50,535 nt of DNA from Phycisphaerales bacterium UBA1161 (lineage in GTDB: Bacteria; Planctomycetota; Phycisphaerae; Tepidisphaerales; Tepidisphaeraceae), in assembly GCA_002311745.1 (NCBI GenBank), contig DBZL01000039.1:1-50535 (forward strand), written 5' to 3'. Below, piece after piece: positions 43,264-50,535 of the stretch; the stretch's first letter is position 1, and each line of letters opens with the position of its first letter. Under the pieces are notes generated by a model that was not told the DNA's origin, did no database searches, and was given only the letters and a program-made list of their open reading frames with translations. Both the position numbers and the translations under genes were made by a program.

Positions 43264-43757
43264 AACCACGATTCCACGGGCCGGGCAAGCGCGCGAAATT
43301 CCTTGGCCGGGAGACTGACGGTTTCCCATTTGGGCGACCGGCGGCGCATGTGGTTGCGGTATTCGGCCAGGTCAACGCCCATAAGGAGATACCACTTGTC
43401 GCGATGCTCGAACATGCCCGGCTGCGGCTCCAGGGGCGGGTCGATCCAATAGATAAAGGTCAGAATGGCCTTGAATCCCTCGCCGAAAACCTCCTCCCAT
43501 TGCATGAGGTCGGCGACGTCGCGCTGAGTGGCCCAGGTTTCAAAGCCGCTGCGGCCGGTGCGGTTGCGGCAGGTGCGCCCCTTGACGTCGATCAGCAGGT
43601 TGGGGCCTCGCTTGCTGTAAACGACGAAATCGAAGGATTTGAGCCGGGCATTGGCGAACAGAGCCCTCTTGGCCTCGTCGACGGCGACGTAGGGGACTTT
43701 GCGGTTTCGCAGAAACGCCTCGAACGCCGCCTCATAATGCACGTTGCGGTCGGCCAC
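43260..43757 (-). CDS. HYExAFE family protein
   Basis: 165 residues from a GTG. It begins with the eponymous HYEAAFEAFLR motif of a family that I know as limited to planctomycetes and relatives. The core FDFVVYS, then LLIDVKGR, then a later basic region resembles the D-x(n)-[DE]-x-K site of restriction-nuclease-like folds (LIDVKGR would supply D and K), so a nuclease-like fold is possible but unproven. A minus-strand TAGAAT box lies 21 nt upstream. It is the first gene of the group that leads through three small membrane proteins to bioB, and it is divergent from rsmD. Confidence 0.8.
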   Translation of the reverse strand: MADRNVHYEAAFEAFLRNRKVPYVAVDEAKRALFANARLKSFDFVVYSKRGPNLLIDVKGRTCRNRTGRSGFETWATQRDVADLMQWEEVFGEGFKAILTFIYWIDPPLEPQPGMFEHRDKWYLLMGVDLAEYRNHMRRRSPKWETVSLPAKEFRALARPVESWL

Positions 43758-43778
43758 CGATGGGCTCCAGGGCCGCAG

Positions 43779-43784
43779 ATTCTA
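43779..43784 (-). promoter_or_regulatory. -10-like box upstream of the HYExAFE gene
   Basis: On the minus strand the hexamer is TAGAAT, 21 nt before the GTG start. A GGAG lies between it and the start, so this transcript would have a short leader with a ribosome-binding site. It would serve the five genes down to bioB. Confidence 0.35.
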
Positions 43785-43801
43785 GCGGAAGGGGATCGCG
43801 C

Positions 43802-44383
43802 ATGGCTACATTAGCGGCGGTGCGCGTCATCGCCGGCGAATTTCGGGGCCGAAAACTGCTCGGACCGCGAGGGAAAGCCACGCGGCCGATCACCGACCGG
43901 GCCAAACAGTCGATGTTCGACGTTTTGACGCCCTGGATTGCCGGAGCGGCGGTTTACGACTGCTTCGCCGGGACCGGCAGCCTGGGGCTGGAAGCCCTGA
44001 GCCGCGGAAGCACGTTTGCCACGTTTTTCGAGGCCGACGGCGACGCCCTGCGGCTCTTGGCCCAAAACGTGCAATCGCTGGGCCTGACGGATCGATCGCG
44101 CCTCGTGGCCGGCGATCTGTTTGCCTGGATCGAGACCGCCCCGCCGCCACCCCAGCCGGTCGATCTGATTTTCCTGGATCCCCCCTACCGCTACGTGGCG
44201 CAAAAGGCCGGCGAGCTGAACCGGCTGGTCGGCCGATTGGCCCGGGAACACCTGGCTCCGGGCGGAATCCTGGTCTTTCGCCACGACCGGCGCGACAAGT
44301 TGGAACTGGCGCCGCTGGCCCGATACGATCAGCGCGATTACGGCAAGATGCGCGTGGAGTTTTTCGTTTCTCCCCGCGGTTGA
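43802..44383 (+). CDS. rsmD: 16S rRNA (guanine(966)-N2)-methyltransferase RsmD
   Basis: 193 residues. It methylates G966 of 16S rRNA in the assembled 30S subunit. The family markers are RVIAGEFRGRKL at the start, RPITDRAKQSMFDVL, the SAM site YDCFAGTGSLGLEALSRG (about 52-69), and the catalytic DPPY (126-129). The start at 43802 has GGAAGGGG upstream; an in-frame upstream extension overlaps the divergent HYExAFE promoter and is unlikely. It ends 12 nt before the DUF58 gene. Confidence 0.93.
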   Translation: MATLAAVRVIAGEFRGRKLLGPRGKATRPITDRAKQSMFDVLTPWIAGAAVYDCFAGTGSLGLEALSRGSTFATFFEADGDALRLLAQNVQSLGLTDRSRLVAGDLFAWIETAPPPPQPVDLIFLDPPYRYVAQKAGELNRLVGRLAREHLAPGGILVFRHDRRDKLELAPLARYDQRDYGKMRVEFFVSPRG

Positions 44384-44395
44384 CGGCGATGGGTC

Positions 44396-45271
44396 ATGCC
44401 AATTCCCCGCTACCAATATTTCGCGCCCGGCGACGCGGCCAAGATGAGCCGACTGCAACTGACCGCCCGGCAAGTGGTGGAAGGGATCATCACCGGGCTG
44501 CACAAAAGCCCGCATCACGGATTCTCCGTGGAATTCACCGAGCACCGCAACTACGTCCCCGGCGACGAACTGCGCCACCTGGACTGGAAAGCCTACGCCC
44601 GCAGCGACCGGCATTACATCAAGCTCTTCGAGCAGGAAACCAACCTGCAGGCCATGCTGGTCCTGGACAACAGCGCCAGCATGACGTTCGCGGGAAAAAT
44701 GGACTACGCGCGGCACTTGGCGGCGTGCCTGGCGTACCTGCTGGCCGAGCAGCAGGACCTGGCGGGTCTGGCCGCCATCGACGAGTCGATCCACGTCGAG
44801 CTGGCGCCCGGCTCCACGGCGGGGCACCTGGATCGTTTGTTTGTCGCCCTACAGCAGCTCGAAGCCGGAAAGAAAACCGATTTTGCCGCGCAGCTTCACG
44901 CCCTGGTGCAGCGTCTGCCGCGGCGAAGCCTGGTCATCCTCATCAGCGATCTGTGGATGGATGCGCCGCAGCTTTCGGGCGCGCTGCAGCATCTGCGTTA
45001 TCGCAAACACCAGGGGATCGTGCTGCACCTGCTGGACAAGGCGGAGCTTGAGCTGCCGTACGACCGCCCCGTCACGCTGGTGGATTTGGAGACGGACCAA
45101 ACGCTGCAAATCATCCCGGCGGATTTGCGTGCGACCTACCAGCGGGCGGTTCAGGAACATCTGACGGACTTGCGCCGCATCTGCAACGACTGCGACGTGG
45201 AATATCAGGCGTTTGACGTCCGCCAGCCGTACGACCGGGCGCTGGTCCAGTGGTTGAGCCGAAGAAAATGA
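44396..45271 (+). CDS. DUF58 domain protein (VWA-like)
   Basis: 291 residues, soluble. The DUF58 core is FTEHRNYVPGDELRHLDWKAYARSD (split over about 48-71), followed by a VWA-type fold with the metal-site motif D-x-S-x-S (Asp91, Ser93, Ser95, in VLDNSASM). Such proteins are usually coded with a MoxR-type ATPase and BatA/BatB-like membrane proteins. Here the BatA-like gene follows with a 4-nt overlap, but no MoxR ATPase is next to it; rsmD precedes. Role in envelope or stress functions is from family context only. Confidence 0.85.
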   Translation: MPIPRYQYFAPGDAAKMSRLQLTARQVVEGIITGLHKSPHHGFSVEFTEHRNYVPGDELRHLDWKAYARSDRHYIKLFEQETNLQAMLVLDNSASMTFAGKMDYARHLAACLAYLLAEQQDLAGLAAIDESIHVELAPGSTAGHLDRLFVALQQLEAGKKTDFAAQLHALVQRLPRRSLVILISDLWMDAPQLSGALQHLRYRKHQGIVLHLLDKAELELPYDRPVTLVDLETDQTLQIIPADLRATYQRAVQEHLTDLRRICNDCDVEYQAFDVRQPYDRALVQWLSRRK

Positions 45272-47421
45272 TCGCGGTGTTCGATCTGCAATTTCTGTTC
45301 GCGTCGGCGCTGTGGGCGCTGCCGCTGGCGGCGCTGCCGATCGTGCTGCATCTGCTGTTTCGGCGTCGCACGCCGCGGGTGCCGTTCAGCACGTTGCGCT
45401 TCATCCGCGCCAGCGAGCGGCGGACGGCGGCGAGGCGGCGCGTGCGGCGCTGGGGGCTGTTGATCTGCCGGATGGCGCTGCTGGCGCTGCTGGTGTGGGC
45501 GGTGGCGCAGCCGGCGCGGCGATCGTCCGCCAGCCTCACGGCCGGCCAGAGCGTCGCCGCGGCCATCGTCGTGGATACCAGCTACTCCATGCAACTGCGG
45601 GACCGGCAAACCACCCTGCTGTCCATGGCCAACGATGCCGTGGTGGAGCTGCTCGGCCAGGACCTGCAAAACGCGCGCGTGGCGATCTTCACCAGCCAGG
45701 CGTCCGATCCGCCCGAGACGTTCGCGGCTGCCGCGACCGTGCAGAAGAATTGGCGGCCCCTGAGCCCCCAACCGGCGCCGCAGCCGCTGGTGGACCGCGT
45801 CGCCGCCGCCGTCCAATTGCTGCAACAACAGCCGCAACCGCAGAAATGGTTGATCCTCCTGAGCGATTTGCAGCAGCGGGAGTTTGGGCGCCCGCTGGGC
45901 GACATGGGCAAAATTCACACGGTCATCATCGACCTGCATCCGGAGCAAGCGGCATCGGCGGCCGTCGTGGGCGTGCAATGCGATCCAGCGCAGCCGCGGC
46001 TGGGCATCGGGGCGCAGATTGCGGTGCGTGTTTCCGGCCCGCCGGGCCAGCAGCGCGCCGTGAATCTGTCGGTGGCATCGCTGGACAGCCCCGAAGCGGC
46101 GGCGCGGCCGCCGGCGCTGCCCATGGCGCAGCTCGACGCGGGGGGACGGGCGCTGCTCCGTGTGCCGTTGGTCTTCTCGTCGCCGGGCTGGACGCTGCTG
46201 ACCGCGTCTCTGGCGACTCCGGAGGACCTGGCTTGGGCCGCCAGGCGCGGGGAACTGGTGCGGACTGCGGCGCCGACGGCGACGGCGGTATTGCAGGTCC
46301 CGCGGCCCAACGCGCAGGCCGATGCGATCGTCCGTCTGGCCCTGGACCCCAGCCAGGGGGCGGACAGCGCCTGGCCAATCTCCGTGCGGCCGGCGGGGCC
46401 GCTGCGCGGCGATGAACGATTGATCGTCGCCAACATCACCCAATGGCTCGATTCGGCCGCGGCGCAGCAGCTTGCGGATTTCGCCAACCGCGGCGGCACG
46501 CTGGTGCTGTTTATCCAGCCGGGATTGGAACAGAGCTGGCAGCAATTGCCGCAGGATCAGAAAAACATCTGGCTGCAAATCCTGCCGGGCCAATTGCTGT
46601 GGCCGGCGGCGAGCGGGCCATTTCACGGCATCATCATGCGGCCAGACGACCCGCTGCTGAGCAACGTCGGACCGACCCCATCCGCCTCGGGCAAGCTGCG
46701 CATCGGGCGCATGGTCGGCTTCGACGTGACGGATGGCTCGGTGCAAACCATCCTGGCGGCCGCGGCGGACGAGGCGAATCCATCTTCCAAACTGCGCGGA
46801 CTGCTGATGCGCCGGCCGATCGGCGCCGGCCAGGCTTATATTTGGAGCACGCTGCCCACGCCGCTCTACGGCAACCTGGCAACGTACGAGTTGTTTTTGC
46901 CGATGCTGGTAAACAGTTCGTTGCCCGCGGCGGGACAGATGCAGGCATTGAACGTGGAGCTGGGTCAGCGCCTCGCGCTGGCGGCGTCGGAATCCCCCGG
47001 CGATGCCGCGGTGGACCTGGCAGGGCCGCACGGGCCGGCGTATCGCGTGAAGCTGAGCGATGACGGCGGCGGCCGGCGGTTTGTCTCCGAGCCGACGAGC
47101 GAAACCGGCGTCTACGCGTGGAAACGCGGGCAGCAAACAATCGCCTACAGCAACGCGGAGTATCCCGCCGCGGAAGCGGACTTGCGGTATCGGTTGGCCG
47201 CCGAAATCGCGCCGGCGGGGCCGAACGTGATGGTCGCGCGCTCGGTGCCGCAGTTGCAGACCCAATTGCAGGAGGCCGGCGGTCCGCAGCCGCGGTGGCC
47301 GCTTCCCCTGGCGATCGTTCTGCTGCTGCTGTGCCTGGAGGCGCTGGTGAGCAACTGGCAAAGATGGCGCCAGGCGGCGTCGCCGCGGCCAAGTGCGCCC
47401 GTGATTTCCGCCATCACTTGA
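45268..47421 (+). CDS. BatA-like membrane protein with VWA domain
   Basis: 717 residues. It begins with the double-helix BatA N-terminal domain: helix 1 (ALWALPLAALPIVLHLLF), the FRRRTPRVPFSTLRFI link, and helix 2 (LLICRMALLALLVWAVAQPA). Next is a VWA domain with the metal site D-x-S-x-S (Asp103, Ser105, Ser107), then a long periplasmic part, in which VANITQWLDSAAAQQL and the following GGTLVLFIQPG resemble the late glutamine-amidotransferase-like domain of this protein type. A final membrane helix (PLPLAIVLLLLCLEALV) has a short basic tail. Its ATG overlaps the DUF58 stop (ATGA), so translation is coupled. Confidence 0.85.
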   Translation: MIAVFDLQFLFASALWALPLAALPIVLHLLFRRRTPRVPFSTLRFIRASERRTAARRRVRRWGLLICRMALLALLVWAVAQPARRSSASLTAGQSVAAAIVVDTSYSMQLRDRQTTLLSMANDAVVELLGQDLQNARVAIFTSQASDPPETFAAAATVQKNWRPLSPQPAPQPLVDRVAAAVQLLQQQPQPQKWLILLSDLQQREFGRPLGDMGKIHTVIIDLHPEQAASAAVVGVQCDPAQPRLGIGAQIAVRVSGPPGQQRAVNLSVASLDSPEAAARPPALPMAQLDAGGRALLRVPLVFSSPGWTLLTASLATPEDLAWAARRGELVRTAAPTATAVLQVPRPNAQADAIVRLALDPSQGADSAWPISVRPAGPLRGDERLIVANITQWLDSAAAQQLADFANRGGTLVLFIQPGLEQSWQQLPQDQKNIWLQILPGQLLWPAASGPFHGIIMRPDDPLLSNVGPTPSASGKLRIGRMVGFDVTDGSVQTILAAAADEANPSSKLRGLLMRRPIGAGQAYIWSTLPTPLYGNLATYELFLPMLVNSSLPAAGQMQALNVELGQRLALAASESPGDAAVDLAGPHGPAYRVKLSDDGGGRRFVSEPTSETGVYAWKRGQQTIAYSNAEYPAAEADLRYRLAAEIAPAGPNVMVARSVPQLQTQLQEAGGPQPRWPLPLAIVLLLLCLEALVSNWQRWRQAASPRPSAPVISAIT

Positions 47422-47452
47422 CAGGCTTGCTGCGGCGGCCGAAGGTGGTGCG

Positions 47453-48250
47453 GTGGCCGATTTGCCCAGCCCCATCGTCGCCGCATGCGTGCCGTGCAAG
47501 TGCTGCGGCGGCGAGGCGCGGCTTTTCGGCGTCGTGGATTTCCACAAGAACTGCGCCAACGCCGAGCGGTTCAAGGAGCCCTCGGGCATTCCCATCTACT
47601 ATCATCGCTGCCAGCACTGCGGTTTTCTGTTCACGGTCGCGTTTGACGCGTTCTCCCTCGGCGATTTTTCCAGGTGGATCTACAACCAGGACTACGCGCT
47701 GGTCGATCCGGGCTACGAGTTGGAGCGGCCGAAAGACAATGCGCGCTACATCGGTGAACTGTTCGACTCGAGCCGGAACATCCGCATTCTGGATTACGGC
47801 GGCGGCAACGGAAAACTGGCGGAGTTGCTCCGAGCGGGGGGGTTCGCCACGGTGGACACGTACGATCCGCTCGTGGCGCAATTCGCCGCACGTCCCGCAG
47901 ACCGTTATGACGTGGTGGTGGCCATCGAGGTTGCCGAGCATACGCCCCAGCCTCTGCAGACGTTCGGGGATATGGTGCAGTTCATGAAGCCAGAGGGGAT
48001 GATCCTTTTCTCCACCACCGTGTTGCCGGCGATTTTTGACCACATCGGTGTGCAATTCTGGTACGTCGCGCCGCGCAACGGGCACGTTTCGATTTACTCG
48101 CGACAGTCACTGATCCACATTGTGACGAAATTGGGCCTGCAGTACGTCCGGGGGGCGGAATCAGAATTCTGGCACGCGATATGGCGCCAGCCTCCGCCGT
48201 TCGCGCGCCACCTCGTGCATCCGCCGAACGCCGCAGGGTCAGGCGCGTGA
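47453..48250 (+). CDS. Class I SAM-dependent methyltransferase with zinc-ribbon-like N-terminus
   Basis: 265 residues from a GTG with AAGGTGG upstream. The N-terminus has a CKCCGGEA knuckle and a later HRCQHCGF knuckle, which could bind zinc. The methyltransferase part has motif I ILDYGGGNGKL, an acidic motif at DTYDPL, and VVVAIEVAEHTP with the following LKPEG-like KPEGMILFSTT. The layout fits methyltransferases acting on sugars or small molecules (methyltransf_23 type). It is 31 nt after the BatA-like gene and its stop overlaps the truncated duplicate. Substrate unknown. Confidence 0.85.
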   Translation: MADLPSPIVAACVPCKCCGGEARLFGVVDFHKNCANAERFKEPSGIPIYYHRCQHCGFLFTVAFDAFSLGDFSRWIYNQDYALVDPGYELERPKDNARYIGELFDSSRNIRILDYGGGNGKLAELLRAGGFATVDTYDPLVAQFAARPADRYDVVVAIEVAEHTPQPLQTFGDMVQFMKPEGMILFSTTVLPAIFDHIGVQFWYVAPRNGHVSIYSRQSLIHIVTKLGLQYVRGAESEFWHAIWRQPPPFARHLVHPPNAAGSGA

Positions 48251-48687
48251 GATCACTTGATACCGCGGGGAGGGCAGCCAAGCCTTGCGACGCGGCCGAT
48301 TTGCCCAACCCAATCGCCCCCGCGAGCAGGCGGTGCAAATGTTGCGGCGGGGAAGCGCGGCTTTACGGGGTCGTGGATTTCCACAATAACCGCGCCAACG
48401 CAGAGCGGTTCAAGGAACCGTCGGGCATTGCGATCTACTACCATCGCCGCCGCGCCTGCGGGTTTTTGTTCACGGTCGCGTTCGGCTCGTTCTTCTTCGA
48501 CGATTTTTCCAAGTGGGTCTACAACGCGGAGTATGGGCTGGTGGATCCGGAATATGCCCAGACGCGGCCGCGCCATATGGCGGCGATGGTGGGCCGGATG
48601 TCTTCACCCAGCAAACAAATCCGAGCGCAGGACTATGGCGGCGGCCGGCGGCGGAATTTCATCGCCGCGTCCGGCCCGTTATCATGA
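48247..48687 (+). pseudogene. Truncated duplicate of the upstream methyltransferase
   Basis: From 48291 to about 48655 the DNA matches 47451-47815 at an offset of 840. The copy covers the zinc-ribbon-like part and stops in motif I (DYGGG), so the SAM-binding and catalytic regions are missing. It has also lost cysteines (HRRRACGF in place of HRCQHCGF, and FHNNR in place of FHKNC). The frame can be read from a GTG that overlaps the upstream stop to a stop at 48687, 146 residues, so a product is formally possible, but it would not be a methyltransferase. It overlaps the start of the next gene by 4 nt. Confidence 0.75.
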
Positions 48688-50006
48688 CGCATCGCATGAA
48701 CGCGGCCGCCGATCCACGCCCCAAACCTCCGTGCGAGAAGCAGGATGCCCTGGAGGTGCTCAAGCGCCTGCGCGAGGCGGGGCACGTCGCCTATTTTGCC
48801 GGCGGGTGCGTGCGCGACACGCTGCTGGGACTGGCGCCCAAGGACTGGGACATCGCCACGGACGCCCCGCCGCCGCGCGTGCGCCAACTTTTTCCCGATA
48901 CGCAGGCGGTGGGAGCGGCGTTCGGGGTGATCCTGGTGCGGCACCGCGGCAGCGTGATCGAAGTGGCGACGTTCCGGGCCGACGGCCCCTACGAAGACGG
49001 CCGCCGGCCGCTGAGCGTGCGCTTCGCCTCGGCCGAGGAGGATGCCCGCCGACGCGATTTCACCATCAACGGCCTGTTCCTCGATCCGCTGGAAAACCGC
49101 GTGATCGACTTCGTGGGCGGACGCGCGGACCTGGAATCGCGGCGGCTGCGCGCCATCGGCGTGGCCGAGCAGCGATTCGCCGAGGATCACCTGCGCCTGC
49201 TGCGCGCGGTGCGTTTTGCGGCGCGATTCGGCCTGGAGATCGAGGCGGCGACGGCCGATGCCATCCGCAAGGCGGCGCCGCTGCTCAAGGGCGTCAGCCC
49301 GGAACGCATCGGCGATGAGCTGCGCCTGATGCTCACGCCGTCGACGCGCAACGCGGCGTGGAAGCTGATCTGGGATTTGAACCTGGCGGCGGTGCTGCTG
49401 CGGCTGCTTCCCAAAGCGGCGAGCAGGCTGGACGCCCAGAAATCGATTTTCCTGCACTTGCCGGCGGAGGAAACCATCCCCTTTGGACTGGCTGTCGCCG
49501 CCGCGACCCTGTGCGCGCAGGTTCAAGCCGATCCGGCCACCGATCCGCGGACGCTGTTGGACAAGCCGGCAGTATCGCGCGGCGTCAAGGCCATGCGGCA
49601 GGCGCTGCGCTTGAGCAACGTTGAATCGGATCAAATGAACCAGACGCTGATCGGCCTGGAGCCGCTCTTGGCCGAGGAGCTGCCGGGCATCGCGGCGCAG
49701 AAGCGATTCCTGTCCCAGCCGACGTCGGGGCTGTCGCGCCTGCTTTTGGAGGCGCTGGCCGCGGTGGGCATCCAGAAAGGGCGGATCGACTGGCTGGCGG
49801 GGCAGTTCAAATCGCTGGCATCGCAGGAGATCGCCCCGGCGCCGCTGATCAGCGGAGATGATCTCGCCGCCGCCGGGTTTTCGCCCGGTCCGACATTCAA
49901 GCGAGTTCTGGACGGCGTGTACGATGCGCAGCTTGAGGGCAAGATCGCCGACAGGGACCAAGCGATGCAGGTGGCGCGAAAGCTGTGGGCGATGAGTCCG
50001 TCGTAA
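48684..50006 (+). CDS. CCA-adding-type tRNA nucleotidyltransferase / poly(A) polymerase family protein
   Basis: 440 residues. Class II nucleotidyltransferases of this type add CCA to tRNA 3' ends or adenylate RNA. The active site is clear: GGCVRDTLLGL (40-50) with the two metal aspartates in KDWDIATD (Asp54, Asp56), then VIEVATFRADGPY, RRDFTINGLF, and EDHLRLLRAVRFAARFGL, the neck region. The C-terminal half is helical and less conserved, ending with a GDDLAAAGFSPGP motif that is typical of CCA-adding enzymes. An ATG at 48696 is an alternative start; a TATCAT box (48680-48685) ends 10 nt before it, as at proA. I cannot separate CCA-adding from poly(A) activity by sequence alone. Confidence 0.88.
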   Translation: MTHRMNAAADPRPKPPCEKQDALEVLKRLREAGHVAYFAGGCVRDTLLGLAPKDWDIATDAPPPRVRQLFPDTQAVGAAFGVILVRHRGSVIEVATFRADGPYEDGRRPLSVRFASAEEDARRRDFTINGLFLDPLENRVIDFVGGRADLESRRLRAIGVAEQRFAEDHLRLLRAVRFAARFGLEIEAATADAIRKAAPLLKGVSPERIGDELRLMLTPSTRNAAWKLIWDLNLAAVLLRLLPKAASRLDAQKSIFLHLPAEETIPFGLAVAAATLCAQVQADPATDPRTLLDKPAVSRGVKAMRQALRLSNVESDQMNQTLIGLEPLLAEELPGIAAQKRFLSQPTSGLSRLLLEALAAVGIQKGRIDWLAGQFKSLASQEIAPAPLISGDDLAAAGFSPGPTFKRVLDGVYDAQLEGKIADRDQAMQVARKLWAMSPS

Positions 50007-50025
50007 TGACGACGCGGGAGGAATC

Positions 50026-50535
50026 ATGAGGCGGATGGCGGTTGGGGCGGCGATGGCGGTCGCGGTATGGCTGTTGGCGGGATGGCAACCGGCGGTGGCG
50101 GCGAATCCGCCCAAGGAGATCGTGCAGCTCGCGCGATGGGACGTGCTACTGAACGACAGCGGCTTGGACACGATCAAACAACTTGAGAGCAAGCCGGTTC
50201 AGACCGGCAGCAAGGTTTACGACGCGATGCTCTGCAACGCCGCGGCCCTGCGCGGGGTGGTGGCCCAGGCCAAGCAGGCCGGCGGAGTCGATAACGTCGC
50301 GCAGTCCATGACCTTCGCCCAGAACAGGGGCGGTCCGCAGCACCTACGGTCCCTGCACTTCGATTATCAGTCGGGCCGGGAGATCGCCGTCGCGATCCAC
50401 GGCAGCGCCGAAGGCTGGGGCCAGGTGAAGGCCGTCGGTGACGATCAAGTGCAACTCAAGCTGAATTATCCGGTCGTAAAGATTGAGGTCCGCGAGCCGC
50501 AAGCGGGGACGCGCGGGCCGGAATCGAGCGAGCAG
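50026..50535 (+). CDS. Exported protein, 5' part only (runs off the window)
   Basis: An open frame starts at ATG 50026, with GGGAGGA close upstream, and stays open to the window end (170 codons). Residues 1-27 are a signal peptide (VGAAMAVAVWLLAGWQPAVAA). The mature part begins NPPKEIVQLARWDVLL and has alternating strands and helices with no domain that I recognise (segments HFDYQSGREIAVAIHG and VQLKLNYPVVKIEVREP). It follows the nucleotidyltransferase gene by 19 nt and may be co-transcribed with it. Confidence 0.65.
   Translation, partial: MRRMAVGAAMAVAVWLLAGWQPAVAANPPKEIVQLARWDVLLNDSGLDTIKQLESKPVQTGSKVYDAMLCNAAALRGVVAQAKQAGGVDNVAQSMTFAQNRGGPQHLRSLHFDYQSGREIAVAIHGSAEGWGQVKAVGDDQVQLKLNYPVVKIEVREPQAGTRGPESSEQ

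Noticed and set aside
45205..47595. Minus-strand open frame of 796 codons opposite the BatA-like gene
   Set aside because: Shadow of a clear BatA-like protein; composition is Arg/Gln/His-rich.

Overview
The window is a high-GC bacterial chromosome segment, most likely from the Planctomycetota (Phycisphaerae or a relative). The pointers are a protein of the planctomycete HYExAFE type, several small lineage-restricted membrane-anchored proteins, and the style of the housekeeping genes. The lineage is inferred from protein character, not from an rRNA gene, and no rRNA or tRNA gene was found.

Layout. 1-6.9 kb is housekeeping: a primary-like sigma factor, six-domain ribosomal protein S1, a DsbD-type thiol:disulfide reductase, proA and a YbaK-type deacylase. 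7-12.8 kb holds small or unassigned genes (a secreted protein, a GNAT domain fused to a membrane segment, two unassigned proteins) and a chromate transporter followed by a decayed tandem copy of itself. 12.9-14.8 kb is a hybrid histidine kinase with a FixL-like PAS domain. 14.9-38.7 kb is the striking part. A plus-strand run codes for a nucleotide-sugar dehydrogenase, an SDR epimerase/dehydratase, a DPM1-like GT2 glycosyltransferase and then five tandem paralogous polytopic membrane proteins (array A, A1-A5). It converges on five tandem paralogues of a second polytopic family on the minus strand (array B, B1-B5), which follow fabI. From 39.6 kb to the end: an FHA-GAF histidine kinase, a minus-strand group ending in bioB, rsmD, a DUF58/BatA pair, a methyltransferase with a truncated duplicate, a CCA-adding-type nucleotidyltransferase, and the start of an exported protein cut by the window edge.

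How the genes may work together. The sugar dehydrogenase and epimerase would make a modified NDP-sugar, the GT2 would load it on a polyprenyl phosphate, and the array proteins look like GT-C-type transferases that would use the lipid-linked sugar outside the membrane. This resembles the Arn lipid A pathway with the terminal transferase replaced by up to ten paralogues. The catalytic assignment of both arrays is inference from topology and conserved acidic loop motifs. Array A alternates long-short-long-short-long, the short members lacking a C-terminal beta-sandwich-like domain; array B members all end in a different putative beta-sandwich domain. Long identical DNA stretches between neighbours point to ongoing duplication and gene conversion.

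Several genes (dsbD-like, proA, chrA, the FHA kinase) have a -10-like hexamer only 6-13 nt before the likely start codon, suggesting leaderless or very short-leader transcripts.
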